A stretch of DNA of 49,385 bases from Candidatus Celaenobacter antarcticus (GTDB lineage Bacteria; Cloacimonadota; Cloacimonadia; JGIOTU-2). Below are positions 16,815-25,159 of this stretch, piece by piece (the first letter of the stretch is position 1; every line of letters begins with the position of its first letter). The notes beneath the pieces are model-generated. The model was given only the letters and a program-made list of their open reading frames with translations, was not told the DNA's origin and ran no database searches. The stretch is from NCBI GenBank assembly GCA_030765865.1, contig JAVCDK010000164.1, positions 1 to 49,385 of the forward strand. The letters run 5' to 3'. A program made the translations under genes and the position numbers.

Positions 16815-18698
16815 ATGAAGAAAAACTGGTTTAGAACAGCAATCATTATTGTTGTTTTCCTTGTAACTATCTACTATCTTTTACCACTCATTGCGAAAAA
16901 AGAATATGCTATCGTGAGCATTGATGCCTATGATCAGAACTCAAATCTGATCTACGAAATTAATGAGCATGAATATAAAATTGGAAGTAATCTATTCGGG
17001 CAGGAATTTGATGATCAGATAAAGATGACAGAGATACATGATTCCATTTACGTCACAGGAAAATTGCCTGACTACATGCTGAGAAACGTAGAGGGTGAGG
17101 TTGATTTTACTAAGGATCAAGTGATAAAAGCTGAGCTTGTAGAAAAGACCTCACGGGTAGAGCTTCCCTCCTGGTTCAGCAAAAAGGAACTTAAACTTGG
17201 TCTTGACCTGCAAGGTGGTATGCACCTCGTGCTTGAAGTTGACACAAAGGGACTTCCTGCCGAGACTGCAGAAAATGCTATAAAGAGTGCCCAGAAGATC
17301 ATCACAAACCGTATCGACCAGTTCGGTGTGGCTGAACCCACGATCCAGAAGATCGGTAATAAGAGAATTCTTGTGCAACTTCCCGGACTACGCGATGCAG
17401 GTAGGGCAAAAGACCTTATCGGAAAAACTGCACTACTTGAATTTAAGCTTGTTGCAAATACTCAAGATATTAGAAATACTGTTGAAGCTATTGATGAATA
17501 TCTCAAGAGCAACTATGATAAGTATGCCTATTTGAAAACCATAGAAGACGAGAAATCAACTGCAGTTGAGGAAGCACTTTTCGAAAGTGAAGAAGCAGAT
17601 TCTCTTGCAGATTCAACTGCCGCAGCTATCGAAGAAACTTCTCATGACCACCTTTTTTCAAGTCTCGTGGCTGTATATGGACAGCGCTTGATCGTACGTC
17701 CTGAAAATCTCGATCTGTTCAGAAAAGTCATAAATCTTCCCGAGATAAAAGAGGTCATGCCCGAAGGCGTGATCACCCTACTTGGAAAGCTTGATAAAGA
17801 TAATATTCAGGGAGCTCGTCCGGTTTATTTCCTCTATGATACCGTGGAACTCACAGGTACTCATCTTAAAACCGCAGATGTCCGTATAGGGCAGGGAATG
17901 GATCCCAAAATAGCAAACAAACCATACGTAAGTCTTCAGTTTGATAATGAAGGTTCGCGGATTTTCGCAAACGTAACTGGCAGCCATATTAATGAACAAC
18001 TTGCTATCGTCCTGGACGACATTGTGCATTCTGCTCCTGTGATTAATGATAAGATCAGGGATGGAAATGCGATGATAACAGGTATTGGTGTAATGGAAGA
18101 AGCAAAAGACCTCGCGATCGTGCTCAATGCAGGTAATCTTCCTGCACCGGTGAATATTGTCGAAGAGCGTACTGTAGGTCCAACACTTGGATCGGATTCC
18201 ATTAAAGCCGGTTTTAAAGCTGCTATTCTCGGTCTTGTGCTTGTCATGTTGTTCATGATCATTTATTATAAATTTTCAGGTGTGATAGCTAATATTGCAC
18301 TTATTGCAAATGTCCTTATTATTCTTGCTGTTCTTACTATGCTTGATGCGAGTTTGACCATGCCGGGTATAGCGGGTATCATCCTCACGATAGGTATGGC
18401 AGTCGATGCGAATGTGCTTATTTTTGAGAGAATTCGGGAAGAGCTGCGTGCTGGTAAAACGGTACGCACCGCAATTGATAACGGCTATAAACGCGCAGTT
18501 ATCACCATTGCTGATGCAAATATCACGACACTAATTACAGCGATCGTGCTCTACCAGTTCGGAACAGGTCCGATTCGGGGTTTTGCAGTTACACTGAGTA
18601 TTGGTATTCTTGCTTCCATGTTCACCGCGATTGTGGTAACCAAAGCTATTTTTGATGGCGTGATTACTCGCAAGCCCAGAAAAAGTCTTAGCATTTAA
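16815..18698 (+). CDS. secD: Protein translocase subunit SecD
   Basis: SecD works with SecF at the inner membrane to pull translocated proteins out of SecYEG using the proton gradient. The 627-residue product has an N-terminal membrane helix (about 9-28), the hallmark LGLDLQGG motif at the start of the periplasmic P1 region, and QLPGLRDAGRAKDLIG. The C-terminal RND-type helices include GIAGIILTIGMAVDANVLIFE. A Ser/Ala/Glu-rich low-complexity insert (about 240-280, DSLADSTAAA) makes it somewhat longer than minimal SecD proteins. GAAAGGG lies upstream of the ATG. secF follows after 12 bases, so the two are co-transcribed. The 231 bases before the gene show no clear promoter and nothing else I can name. 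Confidence 0.97.
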   Translation: MKKNWFRTAIIIVVFLVTIYYLLPLIAKKEYAIVSIDAYDQNSNLIYEINEHEYKIGSNLFGQEFDDQIKMTEIHDSIYVTGKLPDYMLRNVEGEVDFTKDQVIKAELVEKTSRVELPSWFSKKELKLGLDLQGGMHLVLEVDTKGLPAETAENAIKSAQKIITNRIDQFGVAEPTIQKIGNKRILVQLPGLRDAGRAKDLIGKTALLEFKLVANTQDIRNTVEAIDEYLKSNYDKYAYLKTIEDEKSTAVEEALFESEEADSLADSTAAAIEETSHDHLFSSLVAVYGQRLIVRPENLDLFRKVINLPEIKEVMPEGVITLLGKLDKDNIQGARPVYFLYDTVELTGTHLKTADVRIGQGMDPKIANKPYVSLQFDNEGSRIFANVTGSHINEQLAIVLDDIVHSAPVINDKIRDGNAMITGIGVMEEAKDLAIVLNAGNLPAPVNIVEERTVGPTLGSDSIKAGFKAAILGLVLVMLFMIIYYKFSGVIANIALIANVLIILAVLTMLDASLTMPGIAGIILTIGMAVDANVLIFERIREELRAGKTVRTAIDNGYKRAVITIADANITTLITAIVLYQFGTGPIRGFAVTLSIGILASMFTAIVVTKAIFDGVITRKPRKSLSI

Positions 18699-18710
18699 GA
18701 GGAGATCAAC

Positions 18711-19664
18711 ATGCAATTCTTATCAAATACACATATAGATTTCATAAGCAAACGCAAAATAGCGTTCGTTATTTCTGCTCTTTTGATCGTAGCAGGTATC
18801 GTGTCATTAGTCATTCATGGCGGACCTCAATATGGTATTGATTTCACAGGTGGAACCCTTTTTGAATTTGATTTCACACCCGATTCAATCGAAACTCCCC
18901 CTGTCGAGATACAGGCGATCCGTGAAATACTTAGTTCACAAGGATTCAGTGATGCTGTTATTCAGGAATTCGGAAATCCCAATATCATCCTGCTAAAGAT
19001 AAAAACAAGTGAAAACCCAAAAGAAGAAGAGGAAGCTCTGATGAGCATTCTTCGCACTAATTTCCCGAATTATGCAGCCAATAAAACTGAAGTTGATTTT
19101 CTGCGAAGAAGTGAGCATGTTGGCTCAAAAGTTGGTGAAGAACTACGCGGAAAAGCTATCATTGCAATTCTGATCGCCATGCTTGGCATCATTATATATA
19201 TATGGTGGAGATTTGAACTTACTTTTGGCTTTGCCGCAGTGCTCGCACTTTTCCATGATGTGCTTATTACTATTGGAATGTTATCGATTTTCAATATTGA
19301 GATTACAATCAGTGTTATTGCAGCGTTGCTGGCAATAGTGGGTTACTCTCTGAATGATACGATCGTGCTTTTCGTAAGAGTCCGAGAGGATCTGAAAATC
19401 TATCGAAAAGAAAACTATGAATCGATTATCAATCATAGTATAAATGAAGTACTCTCCCGAACTATTGTAACATCCTTCACGACACTTATTGTTGTTATGA
19501 TCCTGTTCTTCTTTGGTGGTGAGGGTATTAGAGCATTTGCAACCACGCTTCTCATGGGTATCCTAGTTGGTACATACTCATCCATCTTCATTGCAAGTCC
19601 TGTTCTTGTTGCTTATAGAAGTTGGAAGACCAAACATTCGGAGACTAAGCGCCGAAGAGTGTAA
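18711..19664 (+). CDS. secF: Protein translocase subunit SecF
   Basis: The 317-residue partner of SecD has one N-terminal helix (about 17-37), the conserved YGIDFTGGTLFEF segment, a periplasmic P4 domain and a five-helix C-terminal membrane bundle. That bundle includes ALFHDVLITIG and IVGYSLNDTIVLFVRVRE, which hold the conserved SecF residues of the proton path. AGGAG lies nine bases before the ATG. It is read with secD upstream and rsmD follows 18 bases later. Length and motifs are normal, and no fusion to SecD is present. Confidence 0.97.
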   Translation: MQFLSNTHIDFISKRKIAFVISALLIVAGIVSLVIHGGPQYGIDFTGGTLFEFDFTPDSIETPPVEIQAIREILSSQGFSDAVIQEFGNPNIILLKIKTSENPKEEEEALMSILRTNFPNYAANKTEVDFLRRSEHVGSKVGEELRGKAIIAILIAMLGIIIYIWWRFELTFGFAAVLALFHDVLITIGMLSIFNIEITISVIAALLAIVGYSLNDTIVLFVRVREDLKIYRKENYESIINHSINEVLSRTIVTSFTTLIVVMILFFFGGEGIRAFATTLLMGILVGTYSSIFIASPVLVAYRSWKTKHSETKRRRV

Positions 19665-19682
19665 TAAGCTCAAGATTGTATC

Positions 19683-20222
19683 GTGCATATCATAACAGGC
19701 ACACATAAAGGGAACAAAATTTGTGTTCCAAAGGGTGATGTTCGACCAACGATGGACAAGGTTCGGGAAGCAATTTTTGCAATTATCCGAAGTGAAGTAG
19801 CACATGCAAATGTTCTCGATCTTTTTGCAGGGAGTGGCAGTCTTGGATTGGAAGCACTCAGTGAAGGTGCAGAGCGATGTGATTTTGTAGAAAACTCATA
19901 CAAAGTTATTAAGATTCTCCAAAAAAATATCAATAATTTCACCTTTGAGAAATATGCCCATATACATAATTGTTCGGTCTTCAGCTTTCTAAATAATTGT
20001 GCAACAGTATATGACTTGATCTTTTTTGATCCTCCATATAAAGGAGAATTTGCATGCAGAATCATCAAAGCAATATATATGAATAATATTCTCTGTGACG
20101 AAGGAATAATTGTTGCAGAAACTGGAAAAAGCGAAGATCTTTCTGAATTTGAGAATTTTATTATCAAAGAAAAAATTTACGGTGAAACAAAGGTGACAAT
20201 CTTAAAGAAAGGGTTCTTTTGA
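19683..20222 (+). CDS. rsmD: 16S rRNA (guanine966-N2)-methyltransferase RsmD
   Basis: A 179-residue SAM-dependent methyltransferase that modifies G966 of 16S rRNA on the assembled small subunit. The SAM-binding motif I reads VLDLFAGSGSLGLEALSEGA (20 residues from about 54). The catalytic (D/N)PPY motif appears as FFDPPYKGEF near residue 116. The N terminus IITGTHKGNKICVP and RPTMDKVREAIF match the family. The best start is a GTG at 19683; no clear ribosome binding site precedes it, so translation may depend on coupling to secF. The gene is compact but complete. Confidence 0.92.
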   Translation: MHIITGTHKGNKICVPKGDVRPTMDKVREAIFAIIRSEVAHANVLDLFAGSGSLGLEALSEGAERCDFVENSYKVIKILQKNINNFTFEKYAHIHNCSVFSFLNNCATVYDLIFFDPPYKGEFACRIIKAIYMNNILCDEGIIVAETGKSEDLSEFENFIIKEKIYGETKVTILKKGFF

Positions 20223-20243
20223 GAATTGAGTGTGTAAGTTTTC

Positions 20244-20517
20244 GAATTTCCAATATCCAACACGGAATATCCAATGATGAAGGAAAAGAATAGAGAAAAT
20301 AAACAAAAGAAGTTCGATTTACAGGAACGTCTTGTTGATTATGCGATTAGATTCTGGTTACCAAGCCCCTGCTTGGTAACCAATACAAGAGATACATCAC
20401 CCGCTTCAAATTACGGAGAAGCTCAAAGTACTGAATCTAAGTTGGATTTTATTTATAAATTGAAAATAGCTCTACAAGATTTGAGAGAGACCGAAGTTAA
20501 ATGGATATTGGAAATTC
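20244..20517 (+). mobile_element. Four-helix-bundle (23S IVS-type) element with 16-bp terminal inverted repeats
   Basis: GAATTTCCAATATCCA at 20244-20259 is the exact reverse complement of TGGATATTGGAAATTC at 20502-20517. Between them lies the broken four-helix-bundle gene. Similar CCAATATCCAA leaders in front of four-helix-bundle genes recur in many environmental bacteria, as I recall, which suggests a mobile or spreading unit. It fills most of the 358-base gap between rsmD and cysS. No target-site duplication is obvious. Confidence 0.6.
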
Positions 20518-20600
20518 AGATTCTTTTATTTCAATATATCAACCCAATTATAATTAAGAAGAACCAAAGAAAGGAACAGTATGAGTCTGAAATTGTATAA
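20274..20600 (+). pseudogene. Broken four-helix-bundle protein (23S rRNA intervening-sequence protein family)
   Basis: The open frame gives 108 codons. Family features remain at both ends: KKFDLQERLVDYAIRF for helix 1, and TSPASNYGEAQSTESKLDF followed by YKLKIALQDLRETEV for helices 2 and 3. In intact relatives about 25 residues of the type ALPNTRAGNHIAGQLVRSG join these parts. Here they are missing and replaced by WLPSPCLVTN, which is the translation of a perfect TTACCAAGC hairpin. The last codons run out of the element into the cysS leader and overlap the cysS start by 20 bases. I judge it a degraded gene, not a functional product. Confidence 0.7.
20355..20382. repeat. Perfect 12-bp hairpin, TTACCAAGC type, inside the four-helix-bundle remnant
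   Basis: TGGTTACCAAGC at 20355-20366 pairs with GCTTGGTAACCA at 20371-20382 around CCCT. It shares its core with the hairpin at 11840-11864, more than 8 kb away, so it belongs to a dispersed family. Confidence 0.87.
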
Positions 20601-22002
20601 TACATTAACTCGTAAAAAAGAAGAATTTAAACCCATCAGAAAAGATGAAGTTGGGCTTTATACATGTGGACTTACTGTTTATAATTATGCTCATATCGGG
20701 AATCTGCGCACCTATATTTTTGAGGATGTTCTCAAACGAGTGCTTATATATGATGGATACAAAGTTACCCATGTGATGAATATTACTGACATTGGACATC
20801 TTACTTCTGATGCAGATTCCGGCGAAGACAAGATGGTCAGAGAAGCGAAAAAAGAAGGTAAGACAGTTTGGGAAATTGCCGATCATTACACAAAAGCATT
20901 CGAAGACGATCTTAAGCAGCTTAATATTATTCCACCTGATTATCATGTTAAAGCCACTGCACATATTCAGCAAATGATTGACCTTATAAAACGATTGGAA
21001 GAAAAGGGATTCACTTATATCGCAGACGGGAATGTGTATTTTGATATTTCAAAATTTCCCGAATATGGAAAATTGGGAAGAATAAATATCAAGAGTTTGA
21101 AGCCTGGCGCACGCATTGAGGTTGATTCGGCAAAAAAGAATCCTCTAGATTTTGTGCTATGGTTTACAAAATCCAAATTCGATGATCAGGAAATGAAATG
21201 GGACAGCCCTTGGGGTAGAGGATATCCCGGCTGGCATGTTGAATGTTCGGCAATATCTATGAATTATCTCGGGGAAACATTTGATATTCATTGCGGAGGG
21301 ATCGACCATATTCCTGTTCATCATACAAATGAGATCGCACAAAGTGAGGCAGCAACTGGCAAAAAATTTGTCAATTACTGGCTTCATGCTGAATTCCTCA
21401 TTATGAATGAAGAAAAGATGAGCAAGTCTAAAGGTGGATTTCTTACATTGACAAAACTTAAAGAAATGGGCTATTCACCGATGGTGTATAGATATTTTTG
21501 CCTTGGCGCACATTACAAGCAGCCACTTACTTTCAGTGATGAAGCAATAGAAACTGCAAAATATGCGTATAATCGGTTGATAAATATATTAATCGAAATG
21601 AAGAAGAATCGTACAGAGAGTAAACCCAACCTTGAATACGTTAAAAAAATCAAACGGGATTTCAGTAAAAAAATTAATAATGACCTGAATATGCCGGAAG
21701 CACTGGCAGTGATGTGGCAGGTGCTGCGCACGAACGAAATCGGTAATTTGGAAAAGTATGATCTTGTATTTGAATTTGATCGGATATTCGGTCTGAATCT
21801 TGATAGGGCAGAGCAGGTTCTTGAAGAAGAAGCTCGACAAAAGGTTGATGTTCAACTTGTAGAACAGCTTATCAAGGAACGGGAGGATGCGAGAAAGAGT
21901 AAAGATTGGGCTAAATCTGACGAAATAAGAAACAGGTTGAGCGGTATGGGAGTGGAGGTTCGTGATAGTGCAGAAGGCACATTCTGGCGAATGAGATCAT
22001 AA
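20581..22002 (+). CDS. cysS: Cysteinyl-tRNA synthetase
   Basis: A class I aminoacyl-tRNA synthetase that attaches cysteine to tRNA-Cys. The 473 residues include the HIGH-type signature HIGNLRTY after YTCGLTVYNYA, the zinc and active-site residues in WHVECSAIS and HCGGIDHIPVHHTNEIAQSEA, and the second signature KMSKSKGG. The C-terminal DALR and anticodon region ends in GTFWRMRS. Length is typical. The ATG at 20581 has AAAGGA about seven bases upstream and fits the conserved N terminus MSLKLYNTLTRKKEEF. It stands alone, bounded by a mobile-element remnant and by the tRNA cluster. Confidence 0.97.
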   Translation: MSLKLYNTLTRKKEEFKPIRKDEVGLYTCGLTVYNYAHIGNLRTYIFEDVLKRVLIYDGYKVTHVMNITDIGHLTSDADSGEDKMVREAKKEGKTVWEIADHYTKAFEDDLKQLNIIPPDYHVKATAHIQQMIDLIKRLEEKGFTYIADGNVYFDISKFPEYGKLGRINIKSLKPGARIEVDSAKKNPLDFVLWFTKSKFDDQEMKWDSPWGRGYPGWHVECSAISMNYLGETFDIHCGGIDHIPVHHTNEIAQSEAATGKKFVNYWLHAEFLIMNEEKMSKSKGGFLTLTKLKEMGYSPMVYRYFCLGAHYKQPLTFSDEAIETAKYAYNRLINILIEMKKNRTESKPNLEYVKKIKRDFSKKINNDLNMPEALAVMWQVLRTNEIGNLEKYDLVFEFDRIFGLNLDRAEQVLEEEARQKVDVQLVEQLIKEREDARKSKDWAKSDEIRNRLSGMGVEVRDSAEGTFWRMRS

Positions 22003-22159
22003 CGCATATTTTTTATTATATTTCATGTAATCCATGATATTTTTACTAAATTATTAAATTCATATAAAAAAGCATAAAAAATTTGACAGTATTTTTGCAA
22101 TTTCGGCAATCTGTATTTTCTAACTATATAAGTGGTATAAATGTGTATAAAATATAGTA
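22003..22159 (+). promoter_or_regulatory. AT-rich leader, probable promoter region of the tRNA-tuf operon
   Basis: The 157 bases between cysS and the first tRNA are very AT-rich. They contain a perfect TTGACA at 22083-22088 and several TATA-like words (CTATATAA near 22124, GGTATAAAT near 22135). None sits at the standard 17-base spacing, so the exact promoter is not resolved. A weak TCATG-TAATC-CATGA hairpin near 22025 could belong to the end of cysS. Confidence 0.3.
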
Positions 22160-22234
22160 GCCACCATAGCTCAGGGGTAGAGCAGGGGTTTTGTAAACCT
22201 CTGGTCGGGGGTTCAAATCCCTCTGGTGGCTCCA
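22160..22234 (+). tRNA. tRNA-Thr (anticodon UGU)
   Basis: A 75-base cloverleaf with acceptor stem GCCACCA/TGGTGGC, D arm GCTCAGGGGTAGAGC, anticodon loop TTTGTAA (TGT at positions 34-36), T arm with GGTTCAAATC, and an encoded CCA end. It is the first of four tandem tRNA genes before tuf. Confidence 0.97.
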
Positions 22235-22248
22235 GAATTATTTTAAAT

Positions 22249-22333
22249 GGGGAGATACCCTAGTGGTCAAAGGGAGCAGACTGTAAATCTGCCGGCGAAG
22301 CCTTCGGAGGTTCAAATCCTTCTCTCCCCACCA
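22249..22333 (+). tRNA. tRNA-Tyr (anticodon GUA)
   Basis: An 85-base class II tRNA with acceptor GGGGAGA/TCTCCCC and anticodon stem-loop GCAGA-CTGTAAA-TCTGC (GTA). It has the long variable arm expected for bacterial tRNA-Tyr (CGGCGAAGCCTTCG) and an encoded CCA. Confidence 0.97.
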
Positions 22334-22339
22334 TAAATT

Positions 22340-22416
22340 GCGGGAATAGCTCAGCTGGCTAGAGCATTAGCCTTCCAAGCTAAGGGTCGCGGGTTCGAAC
22401 CCCGTTTCCCGCTCCA
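22340..22416 (+). tRNA. tRNA-Gly (anticodon UCC)
   Basis: A 77-base cloverleaf with acceptor GCGGGAA/TTCCCGC and anticodon stem-loop TTAGC-CTTCCAA-GCTAA (TCC). The T arm is CGGGGTTCGAACCCCG-like and CCA is encoded. Confidence 0.97.
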
Positions 22417-22417
22417 T

Positions 22418-22493
22418 GCTCATGTAGCTCAGTCGGTAGAGCACATCCTTGGTAAGGATGAGGTCACCGGTTCAATCCCGGTCATGAGCTCCA
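22418..22493 (+). tRNA. tRNA-Thr (anticodon GGU)
   Basis: A 76-base cloverleaf with acceptor GCTCATG/CATGAGC, anticodon stem-loop CATCC-TTGGTAA-GGATG (GGT) and an encoded CCA. It ends 27 bases before the tuf start, so the tRNAs and tuf are very probably one transcript. Confidence 0.97.
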
Positions 22494-22520
22494 ATGAAAT
22501 GTATAATAATAGGAGGATAC

Positions 22521-23711
22521 ATGGCAAAGGAAACTTATAAGAGAACAAAACCGCATGTTAATGTTGGTACTATCGGTCATATCGATCATGGTAAGACCAC
22601 ATTAACCGCTGCAATGACGCTTGTTCTTTCTAAAAAGGGGCAGGCAGATTATGTCTCTTTCGATCAGATCGATAATGCCCCGGAAGAGAAAGAACGTGGT
22701 ATCACTATTGCAACTGCTCATGTTGAGTATGAGAGTGCAAATCGACACTACGCGCACGTAGATTGTCCGGGTCACGCTGACTATATCAAGAACATGATCA
22801 CCGGCGCAGCCCAGATGGACGGCACGATCTTAGTCGTGAGTGCTGCTGATGGTGTTATGCCGCAGACAAGAGAACATATTCTTCTTGCAAAGCAAGTGAA
22901 TGTACCTTACGTTGTGGTATTCTTGAACAAGACTGATATGGTCGATGATCCTGAACTCATTGAATTAGTAGAACTGGAAGTTCGTGATCTTCTCAATGAT
23001 TATGAATTCCCCGGCGACGATGTCCCGATCGTAAAGGGCAGTGCTCTTGAAGCATTGAATAATCCTGATGATCCTGAAAAAACAAAATGTATTCATGAAC
23101 TTATTGATGCGATCGATGAATACATTCCAATTCCCGATAGAAAAACAGATATGCCTTTCTTAATGCCTATTGAAGATATCTTCAGTATTCCGGGACGTGG
23201 AACTGTTTCTACAGGAAGAATTGAACGTGGTGTTGTTAAAGTTGGAGACAAAGTTGAGCGTGTTGGAATCAGAGAAACCCGTGAAATCGTTGTGACTGGC
23301 GTTGAAATGTTCAGAAAAATTTTGGAGCGTGGTGAAGCTGGTGATAACGTTGGTGTGCTAATTCGTGGTATTGCAAAAGATGATGTCGAACGCGGCATGG
23401 TTCTTGCCAAGCCAGGCAGTATTACCCCTCACAAGAAATTCAAAGGCGAAACCTATATTCTTACCAAAGATGAAGGTGGAAGACATAAACCTTTCTTCTC
23501 AGGTTACAGACCTCAGTTCTACTTCAGAACCACTGACGTGACTGGTACCTTATCACTCCCTGAAGGAACAGATATGGTAATGCCCGGTGATAGAGTGATC
23601 ATGGAAATTGAACTTCTTACACCTATCGCTATGGAAAAAGGTCTTCGTTTCGCTATTCGTGAAGGTGGACGTACAGTCGGTGCTGGAGTTGTCACAGAGA
23701 TAATCGAATAA
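22521..23711 (+). CDS. tuf: Elongation factor Tu
   Basis: The GTPase that delivers aminoacyl-tRNA to the ribosome. From the ATG at 22521, which has a strong AGGAGG five bases upstream, the product has 396 residues. An in-frame ATG at 22494 lies just after the tRNA CCA and is not the likely start. The G1 motif is GHIDHGKTT, the switch region [12 protein letters not shown]3 DCPGHADY and G4 NKTD. Domains 2 and 3 follow, ending VVTEII. Residues after G4 include the short insert [15 protein letters not shown]. It sits between the tRNA cluster and rpmG. No second tuf copy follows fusA in this window. Confidence 0.98.
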   Translation: MAKETYKRTKPHVNVGTIGHIDHGKTTLTAAMTLVLSKKGQADYVSFDQIDNAPEEKERGITIATAHVEYESANRHYAHVDCPGHADYIKNMITGAAQMDGTILVVSAADGVMPQTREHILLAKQVNVPYVVVFLNKTDMVDDPELIELVELEVRDLLNDYEFPGDDVPIVKGSALEALNNPDDPEKTKCIHELIDAIDEYIPIPDRKTDMPFLMPIEDIFSIPGRGTVSTGRIERGVVKVGDKVERVGIRETREIVVTGVEMFRKILERGEAGDNVGVLIRGIAKDDVERGMVLAKPGSITPHKKFKGETYILTKDEGGRHKPFFSGYRPQFYFRTTDVTGTLSLPEGTDMVMPGDRVIMEIELLTPIAMEKGLRFAIREGGRTVGAGVVTEIIE

Positions 23712-23721
23712 GGACAATATA

Positions 23722-23871
23722 ATGAGAATTTATATTAAACTTTCCTGCTCTGAGTGCAAATCACATAATTATGTGACCACGAAGAACAAGCAGACTCATC
23801 CCAATAAATTGGAATTTAAAAAATATTGTCCGAAATGTAGAAAGCATACACTTCACAAAGAAATTAAATAA
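23722..23871 (+). CDS. rpmG: Ribosomal protein L33 (bL33)
   Basis: The 49-residue product starts [17 protein letters not shown] and ends [10 protein letters not shown]. Two CxxC pairs (CSEC at 9-12 and CPKC at 36-39) form the zinc ribbon of the C+ type L33. It is too short for a 60-codon cutoff but has the normal size and context (tuf - rpmG - tRNA-Trp - secE). AAGGA lies before the ATG, ten bases after the tuf stop. L33 binds near the E site of the large subunit. Confidence 0.95.
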   Translation: MRIYIKLSCSECKSHNYVTTKNKQTHPNKLEFKKYCPKCRKHTLHKEIK

Positions 23872-23881
23872 TTCATTGTGT

Positions 23882-23957
23882 AGGGCTGTAGCTTAATTGG
23901 CAAAGCGGCGGTCTCCAAAACCGAAGAGTGCGGGTTCAATTCCTGCCAGCCCTGCCA
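23882..23957 (+). tRNA. tRNA-Trp (anticodon CCA)
   Basis: A 76-base cloverleaf with acceptor AGGGCTG/CAGCCCT, discriminator G and encoded CCA. The anticodon loop CTCCAAA carries CCA and the T arm contains GGTTCAATTC. The tRNA-Trp position between rpmG and secE is common in bacteria and supports the identification. Confidence 0.96.
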
Positions 23958-23978
23958 TTATTTTCTGGATAGAAATTT

Positions 23979-24167
23979 ATGTTTAAAAAAATAGCAAAGT
24001 TCTTAAAAGAAGTTCGCCAGGAACTACGTAATGTTGTCTGGCCAACAAAAGCAGACCTCAAAGAAGGCACAACTGTGGTTATTGCTTTCTCTGTAATTCT
24101 AGGTATCTTTATCTGGATCGTTGATAATATTTTCACACAAGTTGTGAATCTGGTGTTGTTTAGATAA
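23979..24167 (+). CDS. secE: Preprotein translocase subunit SecE
   Basis: A 62-residue, single-helix SecE that clamps SecY. The amphipathic segment KFLKEVRQELRNVVWPTK with the conserved WP dipeptide is followed by one membrane helix (about 32-55, VVIAFSVILGIFIWIVDNIF). It is the short form typical outside enterobacteria. Its TAA overlaps the nusG ATG by one base. The usual secE-nusG pair leads into the ribosomal L11 operon. Confidence 0.95.
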   Translation: MFKKIAKFLKEVRQELRNVVWPTKADLKEGTTVVIAFSVILGIFIWIVDNIFTQVVNLVLFR

Positions 24168-24697
24168 TGGAAAAAAAATGGTACGTGCTTCACACATATG
24201 TGGGCAAAGAGAAAAAAGTTAAAGAAGCGATCGAGAAGTTTCTTGAAGATAGCGATCTTAAAGAATACTTTGGTGAGATCATTATACCTTCTCATAAGAC
24301 CTTTATTATCAGAGATGGTAAAAAGATCGTTAAAGAGAAGAAGATCTTTCCAAATTATATTCTTATGGAAATGAAAATGACTCCTGAAACCTATCAGTTC
24401 GTACTTCGGCTTCCTGCTACTACGAAATTTTTGGGTAGCGACAAAACTCCTAAACCATTATCGGAAAAAGAAGTAAATAGAATTCTCGGAGTGAAGAGAG
24501 ATAAAGACTCTGTATCCAGCGAAATGAAATTCATTGTTGGCGACCGCATAAAGATCATAGACGGTCCCTTTGATGATTTTGAGGGTGGAATAGAGAGAAT
24601 TATCGAAGACAAGGAAAAACTTGTTGTGAACGTGACCGTTTTTGGTCGTATAACACCGGTCGAGATCGGTTTCAGTCAAGTAGAAAAGCTCGATTAA
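24167..24697 (+). CDS. nusG: Transcription termination/antitermination factor NusG
   Basis: A 176-residue NusG. The N-terminal NGN domain begins [15 protein letters not shown] and contains [13 protein letters not shown]. The C-terminal KOW domain contains [16 protein letters not shown] and ends [12 protein letters not shown]. NusG binds the RNA polymerase clamp, where it affects pausing and Rho, and it can tether the ribosome through S10. The ATG overlaps the secE stop, so translation is coupled. No inserted domain is present. rplK starts 14 bases later. Confidence 0.97.
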   Translation: MEKKWYVLHTYVGKEKKVKEAIEKFLEDSDLKEYFGEIIIPSHKTFIIRDGKKIVKEKKIFPNYILMEMKMTPETYQFVLRLPATTKFLGSDKTPKPLSEKEVNRILGVKRDKDSVSSEMKFIVGDRIKIIDGPFDDFEGGIERIIEDKEKLVVNVTVFGRITPVEIGFSQVEKLD

Positions 24698-24711
24698 AGG
24701 TTACTAATAAT

Positions 24712-25137
24712 ATGGCAAAAAAAATTTTAGCAAAAATTAAGATACAATTGGCTGCAGGTCAGGCTACTCCTGCACCTCCGGTTGGTCCAGCTTTGGGACA
24801 GCACGGGGTGAATATTGGGGAGTTCTGCAAGCAGTTCAATGATAAGACAAAAGATCAGCCGGGAATGATAATTCCTGCTTTGATCACTGTCTGGGCTGAT
24901 AGAACATTCAGTTTTATTACAAAAACACCGCCTGCTGCAGTTCTGATAAAAAAGGAAGCTGGTTTGGCAAAAGGTTCCGGTGTGCCCAATATAGAAAAGA
25001 TCGGCTCGATCACAGAAGAACAGGTCGAAAAGATCGCGAAGATCAAAATGGAAGATTTGAATGCTGCAGACATCGAAGCTGCGAAAAAAATGGTCGCAGG
25101 TACCGCCCGTAGCATGGGTATCACCATTCAGCATTAA
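24712..25137 (+). CDS. rplK: Ribosomal protein L11 (uL11)
   Basis: The 141-residue protein has the signature [20 protein letters not shown] in its N-terminal domain, including the proline-rich face contacted by release factors and the thiostrepton class. Its C-terminal rRNA-binding domain ends [12 protein letters not shown]. It forms the GTPase-associated centre together with L10 and L12, encoded just downstream. AAAGG lies a short way before the ATG. Length is standard. Confidence 0.98.
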   Translation: MAKKILAKIKIQLAAGQATPAPPVGPALGQHGVNIGEFCKQFNDKTKDQPGMIIPALITVWADRTFSFITKTPPAAVLIKKEAGLAKGSGVPNIEKIGSITEEQVEKIAKIKMEDLNAADIEAAKKMVAGTARSMGITIQH

Positions 25138-25159
25138 GTGAAATATAGGAGCATACTTC

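Noticed and set aside
22020-22060. Possible terminator after cysS
   Set aside because: The stem is only five base pairs and the following T tract is short, so I do not list it as a terminator.
22494-22520. Upstream ATG for tuf directly after the tRNA-Thr CCA
   Set aside because: The strong AGGAGG and conserved [12 protein letters not shown] start fit the ATG at 22521.
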